A stretch of DNA of 42,529 nucleotides from Vampirovibrio sp. (lineage in GTDB: Bacteria; Cyanobacteriota; Vampirovibrionia; Vampirovibrionales; Vampirovibrionaceae): the NCBI GenBank assembly GCA_021323475.1, contig JAJQJM010000006.1, positions 1 through 42,529 on the forward strand. The letters are read 5' to 3'. The position numbers were made by a program, and so were the translations under genes. How positions within the stretch are numbered: position 1 is the first letter of the stretch; the number at the start of each line of letters is the position of its first letter. Below, in pieces: positions 33,926 to 42,529 of this stretch. The notes under the pieces were generated by a model. It did not search any database, was not told the origin of the DNA, and saw only the letters and a program-made list of their open reading frames with translations.

Positions 33926-36244
33926 TTAATCTTTTACAATTTCATCCATAATTTCCAGGCGGGTTTGCCGCGAAGACGCGGACTGATCCTGCTCTGGCAC
34001 CAGTGAGGCGCCTGGGGCCGCCTTACCTTTGCGCGGCATCTTCAGGGCATCCAGCGAACCGGCCTTGACCACCGCCTTAGCGGATGGAATCAACTCCACT
34101 TTGGCGGACCGCAGCCGCTTGCTTAGCTCCAAAGCAGTAGAATTCTTCCCAGGGATCGCTGTTTTTTGAGCGGCATCATCGCTTGCACCGGAAGCGGGCA
34201 GCGCGGCCGGAGCTATCGGCACCATCGGAGAAATCGCTGGGGAAGGCGCTTGTCCGTTTTGGGGCATCATTTCCATAGGCCCGATGAATTTAGGAAGGGA
34301 AACCGGCTGGATACCGCCCTGCCCCTGGTTCGGGCTGTTAAATTTACCGCTGGAGGCATTTTGGAAGTAAGTGACCGCGTCTTCTTTTAAAATGTGCGGA
34401 GTCACCATTAACACCAGTTCAGTCTTATCCTTGTCGTGGTTGTTAATACTGCGGAACATGGCACTAACAATCGGCAATTTATCCAGACCGGGCACCTTGC
34501 TCATATCGACCCGCTCGCCTTCGCGAATCAGGCCGCCGATTACCAGGGTTTCCCCGTCCTGCACCCGAACGGCCCCGATGTTCATGCTGCGCTTGGAAAT
34601 CAGCGTGGTGGAGGCAGAACCTGTATCGACCGTACCGGCGGGTTGGGACACTTCCGGGGACAAGGTCAGAATAATAGAGCCATCATTATTAATTTGCGGG
34701 GTCAAGGTCAAGGTAACCCCGGCTTCCTGAGTGGAAATACTGGTTGCGGTTACCGGCCCGGTTGCCGTGGTGGTCACGGTTTGGGTAATGGTCGGGATTT
34801 GATCGGTAATGTTAATGGTGGAACTGGTGCCGTCCATCGCCACAATCGTGGGGTTCGCCAACACCCTGTTTTTTGTGTTGCCATTCGTATTGGTCAGGCT
34901 AAAGTTGGACAGGATGTTATTCTGCTTAATCCCGCTTGGATTAGCGCCTGCGGTCGTAGTATTGCTGTAGTTATTGTTGATGTGGTTGAACAAGAAGGTG
35001 CTGAGACCGTTATTATTCAAAGTCAACTGCACTTCTCTACCCAGATTCAGGGTGCCAAGCGTCGGCTTCAGCGATCTCCGGTCTGTATTCTGCAATTCCA
35101 CCAGCGACACTTCAATCACCGCCTGCGGACGCCGCACATCCACCTGATCAATCAACGAGTCAATCAGAGCGAGCTGCTCTTCGGTACCCAACACGGTCAG
35201 TGTCGAGGCAATAGGCTCTGAAATAAATGTGACGCCACCGGTCGTAAAGGTACTTAATCCACCGGTTCCGTTGGAACCATTAGTACCACCGCCAGAGGTG
35301 CCGCCGCCATTGGCCGTACTACCACCGCCGGTCGTGGTTGAATTGTTGCTACCGCCGGTTGTCGTATTCCCGGTAGTACCACCGCCTCCACTTGTATTGG
35401 TGGAATTTGTACTGTTGTTATTGCTGCCGGAATTGTTGTTGTTATTGGTAGCACCGTTATTATTGCCGTTGGTAGCGCCGCCATTTCCATTGTTGTTATT
35501 GCTGGTAAAGAAATTGGCCGCCAGTACCTGGGCCACATAAGACGGTCTGTTGTGGCGAATATTATATACTTTGCGGTTTCTGGGCACATCCAGTTCGCGC
35601 AAGGCGTCCGCTACCAGCTTCAAATCCGAGTCGGTGCCGATAATCAACAGCGAATTGCTGTCCGGATCGGAGGCCGCAATGGCCGTAGAGCTGCCACCGG
35701 GCCGGGAAATTTTAAACAAAGTGCTGTTCAACTGGTTGGCAATCATGGTGGCGTCTTTATAAAGCACCGGAATGGCCTTAAACGTTTTTGCGTTCAGATT
35801 TTTCTCATCGGCGCTGTCTTTGGAAGCCACAATGACCGTATTCCCATCTTTGGTATAACTCAGGTCGGCAACCGTAAAAACGTATTCCAGCGCCTTGTTG
35901 ATGGAAATGTTTTTAATGTCCACCGTCAAGGTGCCATCTACGGAATCATCCATGATCAGGTTAAATTTGCCTTGCTGCGCCAGCATGTTCAACACATCCC
36001 GCAGGCTGGCGTCCCGCATGTTCAGGGATACTTTATCGCTGCCGGGAGCAATGTTCACATCTCTGGAGATGGCAACCTGACCCCGGACCGGCTTTGCCGA
36101 AGTATCCAGAATCTGCGCCTGGGTGGGCATTCCCGAACTCACCATGAAAAAGGAGGAAGCCAGCAACAAGGCTGCCGTCTTGCGAACCAGCGTGGTCGCA
36201 GTTACGGTCGTCCGTTTTACGGCAAGAAGGCCATCCTTTTTCAT
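33926..36244 (-). CDS. pilQ: Secretin of type IV pilus / type II secretion (PilQ/GspD family)
   Basis: About 772 residues. The signal peptide ends near QAQ-IL. An STN-like N0 domain (about 70-135: VSLNMRDASLRDVLNMLAQQ) and N1-type repeats follow. A second ring domain is split by an Asn/Gly/Ser/Thr-rich insert (about 244-331). The secretin barrel has VLANPTIVAMDGTSS, GVTLTLTPQIN, ETLVIGGLIRE, VPGLDKLPIVSAMFRS and ELVLMVTPHIL. An unusual tail of about 150 residues, rich in Pro/Ala/Ser/Lys, follows the barrel. It forms the outer-membrane gate. GGGAGAG at 36251-36257 supports the ATG at 36244; an ATG at 36259 overlaps the upstream stop (TAATG). Confidence 0.92.
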   Translation of the reverse strand: MKKDGLLAVKRTTVTATTLVRKTAALLLASSFFMVSSGMPTQAQILDTSAKPVRGQVAISRDVNIAPGSDKVSLNMRDASLRDVLNMLAQQGKFNLIMDDSVDGTLTVDIKNISINKALEYVFTVADLSYTKDGNTVIVASKDSADEKNLNAKTFKAIPVLYKDATMIANQLNSTLFKISRPGGSSTAIAASDPDSNSLLIIGTDSDLKLVADALRELDVPRNRKVYNIRHNRPSYVAQVLAANFFTSNNNNGNGGATNGNNNGATNNNNNSGSNNNSTNSTNTSGGGGTTGNTTTGGSNNSTTTGGGSTANGGGTSGGGTNGSNGTGGLSTFTTGGVTFISEPIASTLTVLGTEEQLALIDSLIDQVDVRRPQAVIEVSLVELQNTDRRSLKPTLGTLNLGREVQLTLNNNGLSTFLFNHINNNYSNTTTAGANPSGIKQNNILSNFSLTNTNGNTKNRVLANPTIVAMDGTSSTINITDQIPTITQTVTTTATGPVTATSISTQEAGVTLTLTPQINNDGSIILTLSPEVSQPAGTVDTGSASTTLISKRSMNIGAVRVQDGETLVIGGLIREGERVDMSKVPGLDKLPIVSAMFRSINNHDKDKTELVLMVTPHILKEDAVTYFQNASSGKFNSPNQGQGGIQPVSLPKFIGPMEMMPQNGQAPSPAISPMVPIAPAALPASGASDDAAQKTAIPGKNSTALELSKRLRSAKVELIPSAKAVVKAGSLDALKMPRKGKAAPGASLVPEQDQSASSRQTRLEIMDEIVKD
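35254..35515 (-). repeat. Low-complexity Asn/Gly/Ser/Thr-coding tract inside the secretin gene
   Basis: About 88 codons coding runs of Asn, Gly, Ser and Thr, built of degenerate short units (GGT, AAC, ACC types). It sits in the periplasmic ring domain before the barrel and is likely a flexible loop. Such tracts may change length by slippage. Confidence 0.75.
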
Positions 36245-36250
36245 AGGTTT

Positions 36251-36257
36251 CTCTCCC
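36251..36257 (-). promoter_or_regulatory. Ribosome-binding site that sets the secretin start
   Basis: GGGAGAG on the minus strand stands 6 bases before the ATG at 36244, favouring it over the ATG at 36259. Confidence 0.55.
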
Positions 36258-36258
36258 A

Positions 36259-37290
36259 TTACGGTTCTTTCAAACTTACATTAGGGGCTTTTGCGGCACC
36301 GCCCCCATTTTGCAATTCGCCTTTAGACAGTTTGCGGATATTGGATAAGCCGGTGTCAGGGGTTCCTCCGGATTTCGGCGCGCCGTTGGACGCACCGGCA
36401 CTCATCCCGGAGCCCATCATGGGCTTCGTACCCGGACTTGCCTTTTCAGCGGATTTTGATGCTGTCGCAGCACCGGAATTATTACTATCGGCAGCGGCGT
36501 CTTTCGCACCTGACGAGGAATAGCCGATGACGCTGGGCAGGCTCATGGTGCGCTTCTCGCCACCGGTACCTACCTTTTGGAAATCAACGCTATCCGGGCG
36601 GATAACCACGACCTTGATTTGTCCACCGTCCATCATCAACAGATCGCCGGCCCGGACCATTTGCGTCTGGGTTTCGCCGCCACTCACGGCAATCAGCGCC
36701 ATTGGAGATTGCGAATGATAGGCAATTCCCAGCAACGAAACGCTTTCAAACGGATCCGGCGGCAAATCCACCTGCACAGGAGCTGTGGAACCGCCAGTCT
36801 CAGCTGGAATCTCAACCATTGGTTTGGCCAACCGATCCAAGAAGGGGTTGGCTTTGGCAAAAATAATCTCGGAAGCCAGATCGACTATATTTCCGGCTTG
36901 CTCCACCTTGGAAAGCGGGGCCATCGGGTTCACAGCGGAATCGCCGTCTGCCCCGCTCTGCCCATCCGGCTTGGCCGACACACCCGGCGGTGTCATCGGG
37001 GAGGCACCCACAAGGCCGGCGTTCAACGGCTTTACGGCAGACTTATTCGCATCCGCCGCGGACGGTTTCGCCCCCGGAATCGAACTTGCTTTCTGAATGG
37101 GCAAGGATCCGGCATTGGCGCCGGGAGTCGGCGCACCCGGAGGGCCCATACCCGGTCTGGCTCCTGGTGGCCCGGATGCGTCATCGCAGCCCGTTACCAG
37201 GAACAAGCCTGCCAGCAGCAGTCCGGCAATGCCGTAGGAGCCGCCGACACAGGGCAAAATTCGGTTTTTCTTATCCAGAGGCGTCTTCAT
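36259..37290 (-). CDS. Lipoprotein with a PilP-like domain, pilus operon
   Basis: 343 residues from the ATG at 37290, which has AAAGGA 5 bases upstream; an ATG at 37332 without such a site is less likely. A lipoprotein signal ends in LVTGC with Cys35 as lipid anchor. A Pro/Gly/Ala-rich disordered stretch follows (about 36-135). Near 178-240 lies a compact beta domain (DPFESVSLLGIAYHSQSPMA, VRAGDLLMMDGGQIKVVVI) that resembles PilP, the lipoprotein that links the inner-membrane alignment complex to the secretin. The rest is a second Ser/Gly/Ala-rich tail. It is the first gene of the operon and the secretin follows at once. PilM, PilN and PilO are not present here. Confidence 0.7.
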   Translation of the reverse strand: MKTPLDKKNRILPCVGGSYGIAGLLLAGLFLVTGCDDASGPPGARPGMGPPGAPTPGANAGSLPIQKASSIPGAKPSAADANKSAVKPLNAGLVGASPMTPPGVSAKPDGQSGADGDSAVNPMAPLSKVEQAGNIVDLASEIIFAKANPFLDRLAKPMVEIPAETGGSTAPVQVDLPPDPFESVSLLGIAYHSQSPMALIAVSGGETQTQMVRAGDLLMMDGGQIKVVVIRPDSVDFQKVGTGGEKRTMSLPSVIGYSSSGAKDAAADSNNSGAATASKSAEKASPGTKPMMGSGMSAGASNGAPKSGGTPDTGLSNIRKLSKGELQNGGGAAKAPNVSLKEP

Positions 37291-37413
37291 AATGTTCCTT
37301 TGAACCGGATATTTAAAGCGCCAGGCGCGCATTTAGAATCCAAGTGAAACATTTAGCCCATAATTTGGGCCTTATTTTGAATGATAGCCTGTTATGATCT
37401 GACTCCGGTTCCT

Positions 37414-37454
37414 CCATCCAATGGAACTCAGATACGCTTCTATCCATTGAATGG
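37414..37454. promoter_or_regulatory. Two palindromic operator-like sites between the pilus operon and groES
   Basis: CCATTGAATGG (37444-37454) is a perfect 11-base palindrome about G. CCATCCAATGG (37414-37424) is the same site with one base off symmetry. Their centres are 30 bp apart, about three helical turns. They lie in the divergent gap 37291-37610 and could bind a dimeric regulator. A GCCCA/TGGGC inverted repeat (37356-37370) lies nearby. I see no CIRCE element for HrcA. Confidence 0.4.
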
Positions 37455-37600
37455 TGGGGCTCTGGGAATTATTAATTTTTCATTAACCGGATAGACAAGG
37501 CTTTTCCTCTTGCCTAGGATAGAGTCACTGAATTGTATCGTTATTAGCATTCAGTTCTGTACTACGTATCAAACACTGATCGTCAGAATGAACGTTAAAT

Positions 37601-37605
37601 GGAGG
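37601..37605 (+). promoter_or_regulatory. Ribosome-binding site that sets the groES start
   Basis: GGAGG stands 5 bases before the ATG at 37611. An ATG at 37599 overlaps this site and is not the likely start. Confidence 0.7.
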
Positions 37606-37610
37606 ACACT

Positions 37611-37922
37611 ATGCCCGCAACTGAAACTCAGGTAAACATCAAGCCGCTCGCAGACCGTGTGGTGCTGGAAGTGTTGAGCGATAACGAGCAGACCGCCGGT
37701 GGTATCTATATCCCCGATACCGCTCGTGAAAAGCCTCAACAGGGTATCGTTCTGGCTGTAGGTCCTGGTCGCCTGAACGACAGCGGCAAACGCGAAGAAA
37801 TGCAAGTGAAAGTGGGCGATAAAGTCCTGTTTGCCAAGTACAGCGGCACCGATGTCAAACTATCCGGCAAGGAAGTCAAAATCCTGTCCGAGAAAGACAT
37901 CCTCGGTATCGTGGAAGGCTAA
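37611..37922 (+). CDS. groES: Co-chaperonin GroES
   Basis: 103 residues. It has [14 protein letters not shown], the mobile loop region [20 protein letters not shown] that docks onto Gro[22 protein letters not shown] and the ending [12 protein letters not shown]. Seven subunits cap the GroEL ring. It precedes groEL by 56 bp and forms an operon with it. Regulation is unclear: no CIRCE inverted repeat is present upstream, but two palindromes at 37414-37454 are. Confidence 0.97.
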   Translation: MPATETQVNIKPLADRVVLEVLSDNEQTAGGIYIPDTAREKPQQGIVLAVGPGRLNDSGKREEMQVKVGDKVLFAKYSGTDVKLSGKEVKILSEKDILGIVEG

Positions 37923-37963
37923 TTCCCCCAGCCCGATTGGTTTAAGCAAGTATCAGTATTTAG

Positions 37964-39607
<1,644 letters not shown>

Positions 39608-39635
39608 AACTTAATTCCCTAACCGGAATTAAACC

Positions 39636-39668
39636 AAAAGCGGCGGGCCTCAAAACCCGCCGCTTTTT
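39636..39668. terminator. Bidirectional terminator after groEL
   Basis: AAAAGCGGCGGG pairs perfectly with CCCGCCGCTTTT around an 8-base loop, with T-runs on both strands, so it can serve groEL and the convergent gene at 39702. A second inverted repeat TTAATTCC / GGAATTAA (39611-39632) lies just before it. Confidence 0.93.
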
Positions 39669-39701
39669 AAATTCAATTTAAATTCAAAATAGATGCGCGG
39701 T

Positions 39702-40793
39702 TTATTGCATGGGCCTTCCGCCGTTGGCTTCCGGCCAAACAATGGCAGGCCCCGGCGCCATAAAGTGGTTCGCCCCATGTCCTCCACCATGTCCGCCGCT
39801 ACCTACCGTGTAGTTAATGATTCGATTTTCATGCGGGAAGACATTGGCATGGAACTGCTTGGTTTTTAAGTCAGGCCGCTTTTCCCCAATTTTGGAGCTA
39901 ATCCATTTCGCCAACGGCGTACCAATTACCAAGCCGGTAATAATATAACCGTAGATGGGGTTCATAGCCCGGTTAAAACGGGTAAAGCTGGACTGGGAGT
40001 CTTCAATTTTGGCCAAAGCGGCCCGTACCGCCGATTTATTCTCATACTCAACCGTGGAGTACAGTTCATTGCCCATTTTTTCTACCCGTTCGGCAATATT
40101 GGACTTCAGTTCCATAATTTTATTGCGGAAAGGCTCTAGCACTTCCCATTCCGGCTTTCCGCCATATTTTCCGGTTTTGGCGTACAACGCATCGTGATCT
40201 TTATAAGCGGTTTTCAATTCGGCCAAGGCATCTTTCAAGCCCTTGGCATCCTCATTGGAAGTGGCCAGGTTCGCCAGATGCGTATCCACCCATTTCTTGA
40301 ATTTGGCCTCGTGCTTGCCTTCGCCCTTCAAGGCATTCTTAATGATGTGATCATCATTGGCCCGGCCCGCTTCGGCAAAACTCTCAAACAAATGAACCCC
40401 CGCCCAGCCCAGCAGCATACAGATGCCGGTATTCACCATGGCCTGCACTTTCTCTTGCGCGGTATGCTTCTGACCGGAGCGATACGCCGCCAAGCCCAAG
40501 CCAAACAAGGGATAAAGCCCGGTCGTGTTTTTCAACACCCAGGCGCCGATTGCGGATTCCAATAAAATATTGAGCCAGGCGTTTTTATCACCACCATTTG
40601 GTTTGGTGGCCTCGTTCCCCTGATGGTAGAGCATGGCCCCGCCCGCTACAATCAACGGCAACATGGGCACCAAGGGCACCGATACGGCGGCTCGGGCGTT
40701 TAACTGCCGGGCATTGAGGCTACCATACATAGCGCGCCCGACTTGCGTAAACTTATCCGGAAACGATTGTCTGTTGAAGCCAAGAATCGGCAT
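39702..40793 (-). CDS. Membrane protein of unknown function with Gly/His-rich tail
   Basis: 363 residues, not recognised. Hydrophobic segments at about 38-56, 73-103 (likely two short helices or a hairpin), 117-137 and 279-297 suggest a membrane protein. Between the third and last lies a charged helical region of about 140 residues (145-278) rich in Lys, Glu and Ala, probably a coiled coil. After the last helix comes a short basic stretch (SSKIGEKRPDLKTK) and a Gly/His-rich tail (GSGGHGGGHGANH, about 332-344) that could bind metal. The ribosome site is weak. It shares a terminator with groEL and follows the lytic transglycosylase gene by about 100 bp. Confidence 0.7.
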   Translation of the reverse strand: MPILGFNRQSFPDKFTQVGRAMYGSLNARQLNARAAVSVPLVPMLPLIVAGGAMLYHQGNEATKPNGGDKNAWLNILLESAIGAWVLKNTTGLYPLFGLGLAAYRSGQKHTAQEKVQAMVNTGICMLLGWAGVHLFESFAEAGRANDDHIIKNALKGEGKHEAKFKKWVDTHLANLATSNEDAKGLKDALAELKTAYKDHDALYAKTGKYGGKPEWEVLEPFRNKIMELKSNIAERVEKMGNELYSTVEYENKSAVRAALAKIEDSQSSFTRFNRAMNPIYGYIITGLVIGTPLAKWISSKIGEKRPDLKTKQFHANVFPHENRIINYTVGSGGHGGGHGANHFMAPGPAIVWPEANGGRPMQ

Positions 40794-40892
40794 GATCCAC
40801 TGCTATCCGGTTAGGAACTCTGAGAGAGAAAACCTGATAAAGCGGAAAGGATGCTAAATTCAGCAAGTCACTTTTAAGATTTTGTTACAAAC

Positions 40893-41558
40893 CTACATTA
40901 AAGGTCCAAGCGCCCGGTTCACTTTTTCCAGGTAGGGCATGCAAACCGGGGCAATCCCGTTGCGATCCACAAAGCCCGGCCCTTGGTAATAGGCAGAGAG
41001 GGCATATTCCAGCTTGCCGTTATACTTCTTGACCAACCAGGACAAAAAGCGGGCAGTTCCGGCAATGTTATCCACCGGATCATACGGATTCATAACACCC
41101 AGCCACTTGGCAGTCGCCGGTTTCAGTTGCCCCATGCCAATTGCGCCGGATGAGGATACCGCATCGCGGCGAAATGAGGACTCAATGGCAATCAGGCTGG
41201 TCAACAAGCGGTAATCCACGCCATAGCGCTCGCTGTATTGCACGATGGCCTGGGAAATGTTCCCAACCTCATCGGCAGCCAGACGACGGTTATACGATTG
41301 AATATAGTTGGAAACCAACAGCAGCTTGCGCCGTAACAGGTCGGTACTTTCAGCCGCAAAATAAGGGCCCGTCGGCACTTCGCTGATCTGCAAAGGCTCA
41401 GCCAACTTAGCCGGTTCAGGGCCGATTGCGCCAGTAGCAGCATCTTCAGATGCCGTCGCAAAGGCGCTTGAGGGATTCAGGCAAACGAACGAACAAAGTA
41501 AAACTGCACTTGCAACCGAGGCAACGCCCCGTTTCCCAAGGATTTGATTCACACGCAT
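40893..41558 (-). CDS. Lytic transglycosylase, SLT domain
   Basis: About 221 residues from MRVNQILGKRG, which opens a signal peptide ending AFA-TA. The SLT domain (about 105-215) has the catalytic Glu in IAIESSFRRDAVS, then SGAIGMGQLKPATAKWLG, NPYDPVDNIAGTARFLSWL and ALSAYYQGPG, all typical of the soluble/MltC-type lysozyme fold. It cleaves the MurNAc-GlcNAc bond of peptidoglycan in the periplasm, making 1,6-anhydro ends; NagZ at 9427 can recycle such fragments. Some members open the wall for pili or secretion machines. The frame stays open to an ATG at 41648, but the later start gives a proper signal peptide. Confidence 0.9.
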   Translation of the reverse strand: MRVNQILGKRGVASVASAVLLCSFVCLNPSSAFATASEDAATGAIGPEPAKLAEPLQISEVPTGPYFAAESTDLLRRKLLLVSNYIQSYNRRLAADEVGNISQAIVQYSERYGVDYRLLTSLIAIESSFRRDAVSSSGAIGMGQLKPATAKWLGVMNPYDPVDNIAGTARFLSWLVKKYNGKLEYALSAYYQGPGFVDRNGIAPVCMPYLEKVNRALGPLM

Positions 41559-41669
41559 TTCAATCTTCCCACGCAAATAGCTCATTATTTGCATATATTC
41601 CCCATGTCGGGGGTATTTACACAAAAACTCTAACATACGACTCAACAACCCTTCTCAGGTGTAGGTCAT

Positions 41670-41675
41670 ATTATA
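41670..41675 (-). promoter_or_regulatory. Candidate -10 box of the lytic transglycosylase promoter
   Basis: On the minus strand a perfect TATAAT lies after a run of A, about 110 bases before the chosen start. No clear -35 is seen. Confidence 0.35.
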
Positions 41676-41702
41676 ACCATTTTTTTTAAAAGGATGGAAC
41701 CC

Positions 41703-42458
41703 TTAAGGGACAGAATCCAAAATTCGGATGAGATCAGCGGGTGTGTCTACGCCCACGGGAGCTTCGCTCACCAGTACGGCATAGATGGGTAGTCCGGCCT
41801 CCAAAGCCCGCAACTGTTCCAGTTTTTCAGCCAGCTCAAGCGTGGAAGGCGGCAATTGCGTAAAGTGTTCCAACGCACTACGGCGATACAGGTAAAGACC
41901 GATATGCCGATACGCATGAGCAGGCACTTCCGGCGCATCCCGGTGGTAAGGAACCGGGGAGCGGGAAAAATACAACGCCCGGTTATTCCCGGCCAGCACC
42001 GCCTTTACCAGGTTCGGGTCCCGCCAGGAGTCCGCATCCTGAATCGGCGTAATCAGCGTAATGATCGCGGCATCGGGATGCTGATGAATCGCATCCATTG
42101 CGGCCTGCAAATGGGTCGGATTAATGAACGGTTCATCGCCCTGCACATTTAAAACCCAATCGAACTGCGGCAGATTTTGGGCGACTTCCCAAATCCGATC
42201 GGTGCCGGACGGATGTTCCGGGGAGGTCATGCGTACTTCCGCGCCAAAGGCTTGCGCGGCTTGCTGGATTCGTTCGTCATCCGTGGCAATGATGACCTTG
42301 GCAATGGAGGAAAGCCCATTGACGCGTTCCCAGACATGCTGAATCATGGGCTTGCCCTGAATTTCCACCAACGGCTTACCCGGAAAGCGAGTGGATGCGT
42401 ACCGGGCCGGAATTACGGCCAGAATTTGAGGGACGGCTTGCGGCATTACCTGACTCAT
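41703..42458 (-). CDS. kdsB: 3-deoxy-manno-octulosonate cytidylyltransferase (CMP-KDO synthetase)
   Basis: 251 residues, normal size. It has AVIPARYASTRFPGKPL (nucleotide-binding loop), GKPMIQHVWERV, VIIATDDERI, MTSPEHPSGTDRIWEV, VLNVQGDEPFI (metal-binding Asp), YFSRSPVPYHRD, HIGLYLYRR and a final EAPVGVDTPADL. It activates KDO with CTP for attachment to lipid A, so this organism should make LPS, in line with bamA and skp. GGAG lies about 9 bases before the ATG. The downstream lytic transglycosylase starts about 145 bp away and probably has its own promoter. Confidence 0.96.
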   Translation of the reverse strand: MSQVMPQAVPQILAVIPARYASTRFPGKPLVEIQGKPMIQHVWERVNGLSSIAKVIIATDDERIQQAAQAFGAEVRMTSPEHPSGTDRIWEVAQNLPQFDWVLNVQGDEPFINPTHLQAAMDAIHQHPDAAIITLITPIQDADSWRDPNLVKAVLAGNNRALYFSRSPVPYHRDAPEVPAHAYRHIGLYLYRRSALEHFTQLPPSTLELAEKLEQLRALEAGLPIYAVLVSEAPVGVDTPADLIRILDSVP

Positions 42459-42529
42459 ACTGTCACTCCAGTGTCCATGCTTTACCGACAGAATTCCGTG
42501 GAATGGATTAAACTAGTTAAGCACGGTCG

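Noticed and set aside
35229-35540. Tandem DNA repeat or CRISPR-like array in the secretin gene
   Set aside because: The units are short, degenerate and in frame; they code a low-complexity Asn/Gly/Ser/Thr loop, with no spacers.
35552-36523. Plus-strand open frame (323 codons) opposite the secretin and lipoprotein genes
   Set aside because: It covers two well-supported genes on the other strand and has no family match.
37455-37610. CIRCE (HrcA) element before groES
   Set aside because: The only similar string, TTAGCATTC, has no matching inverted half GAGTGCTAA nearby.

Overview
The window is 42.5 kb of gene-dense bacterial chromosome with moderate GC content. It is almost entirely housekeeping and cell-envelope genes. 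I see no insertion sequence, prophage, CRISPR array, tRNA or rRNA. Several signs point to a diderm, LPS-bearing relative of the Cyanobacteria, probably non-photosynthetic (Melainabacteria/Vampirovibrio-like). These are a compact SigA-type primary sigma factor of 356 residues without the long region-1.1 insert of proteobacterial RpoD, an Omp85/BamA with three POTRA domains, an AMIN-domain-like protein, KDO activation by KdsB, Skp, and a GroEL ending GGMPGMDDY. This placement is inferred from protein character only; no database search was possible.

Layout, left to right. (1) 1-2338: the end of an ArnT-like membrane glycosyltransferase, a polyprenyl-phosphate glycosyltransferase (GT2) and a flippase-like membrane protein, probably one lipid-linked sugar operon. 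(2) 2524-5088: outer-membrane assembly genes bamA and skp. (3) 5224-12136: mutS, mnmE, nagZ and, on the opposite strand, a glycerate kinase that overlaps nagZ tail to tail. (4) 12635-16423: a type IV pilin-like protein, a NarL-type histidine kinase/response regulator pair, and a secreted AMIN-like, membrane-anchored protein of unknown role. (5) 16852-19217: gap, tpiA, dut. (6) 19210-25001: an unknown small gene, dtd, hemC-hemA (C5 tetrapyrrole pathway), metK with a long structured leader, and nanE. (7) 25284-29506: dgt-dnaG-rpoD, a variant of the macromolecular-synthesis operon. (8) 29596-37290, minus strand: a type IV pilus / type II secretion core in the order lipoprotein (PilP-like), secretin, PilB/GspE ATPase, and two PilC/GspF platform proteins. 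(9) 37611-39607: groES-groEL. (10) 39702-42458, minus strand: an unknown membrane protein, a lytic transglycosylase and kdsB.

The envelope theme is strong. BamA and Skp build the outer membrane, KdsB supplies KDO for LPS, NagZ and the lytic transglycosylase act on peptidoglycan or its fragments, and the left-end sugar genes may decorate lipids. The pilus operon, the separate pilin and the adjacent two-component pair may form one functional unit for attachment, motility or secretion.

I did not find a convincing new multi-gene system. The best leads are the pilin/two-component/AMIN cluster, the metK leader with mutually exclusive hairpins, a pair of palindromic operator-like sites between the pilus operon and groES, a possible aldolase remnant before gap, genes that look leaderless, and two unrecognised proteins.
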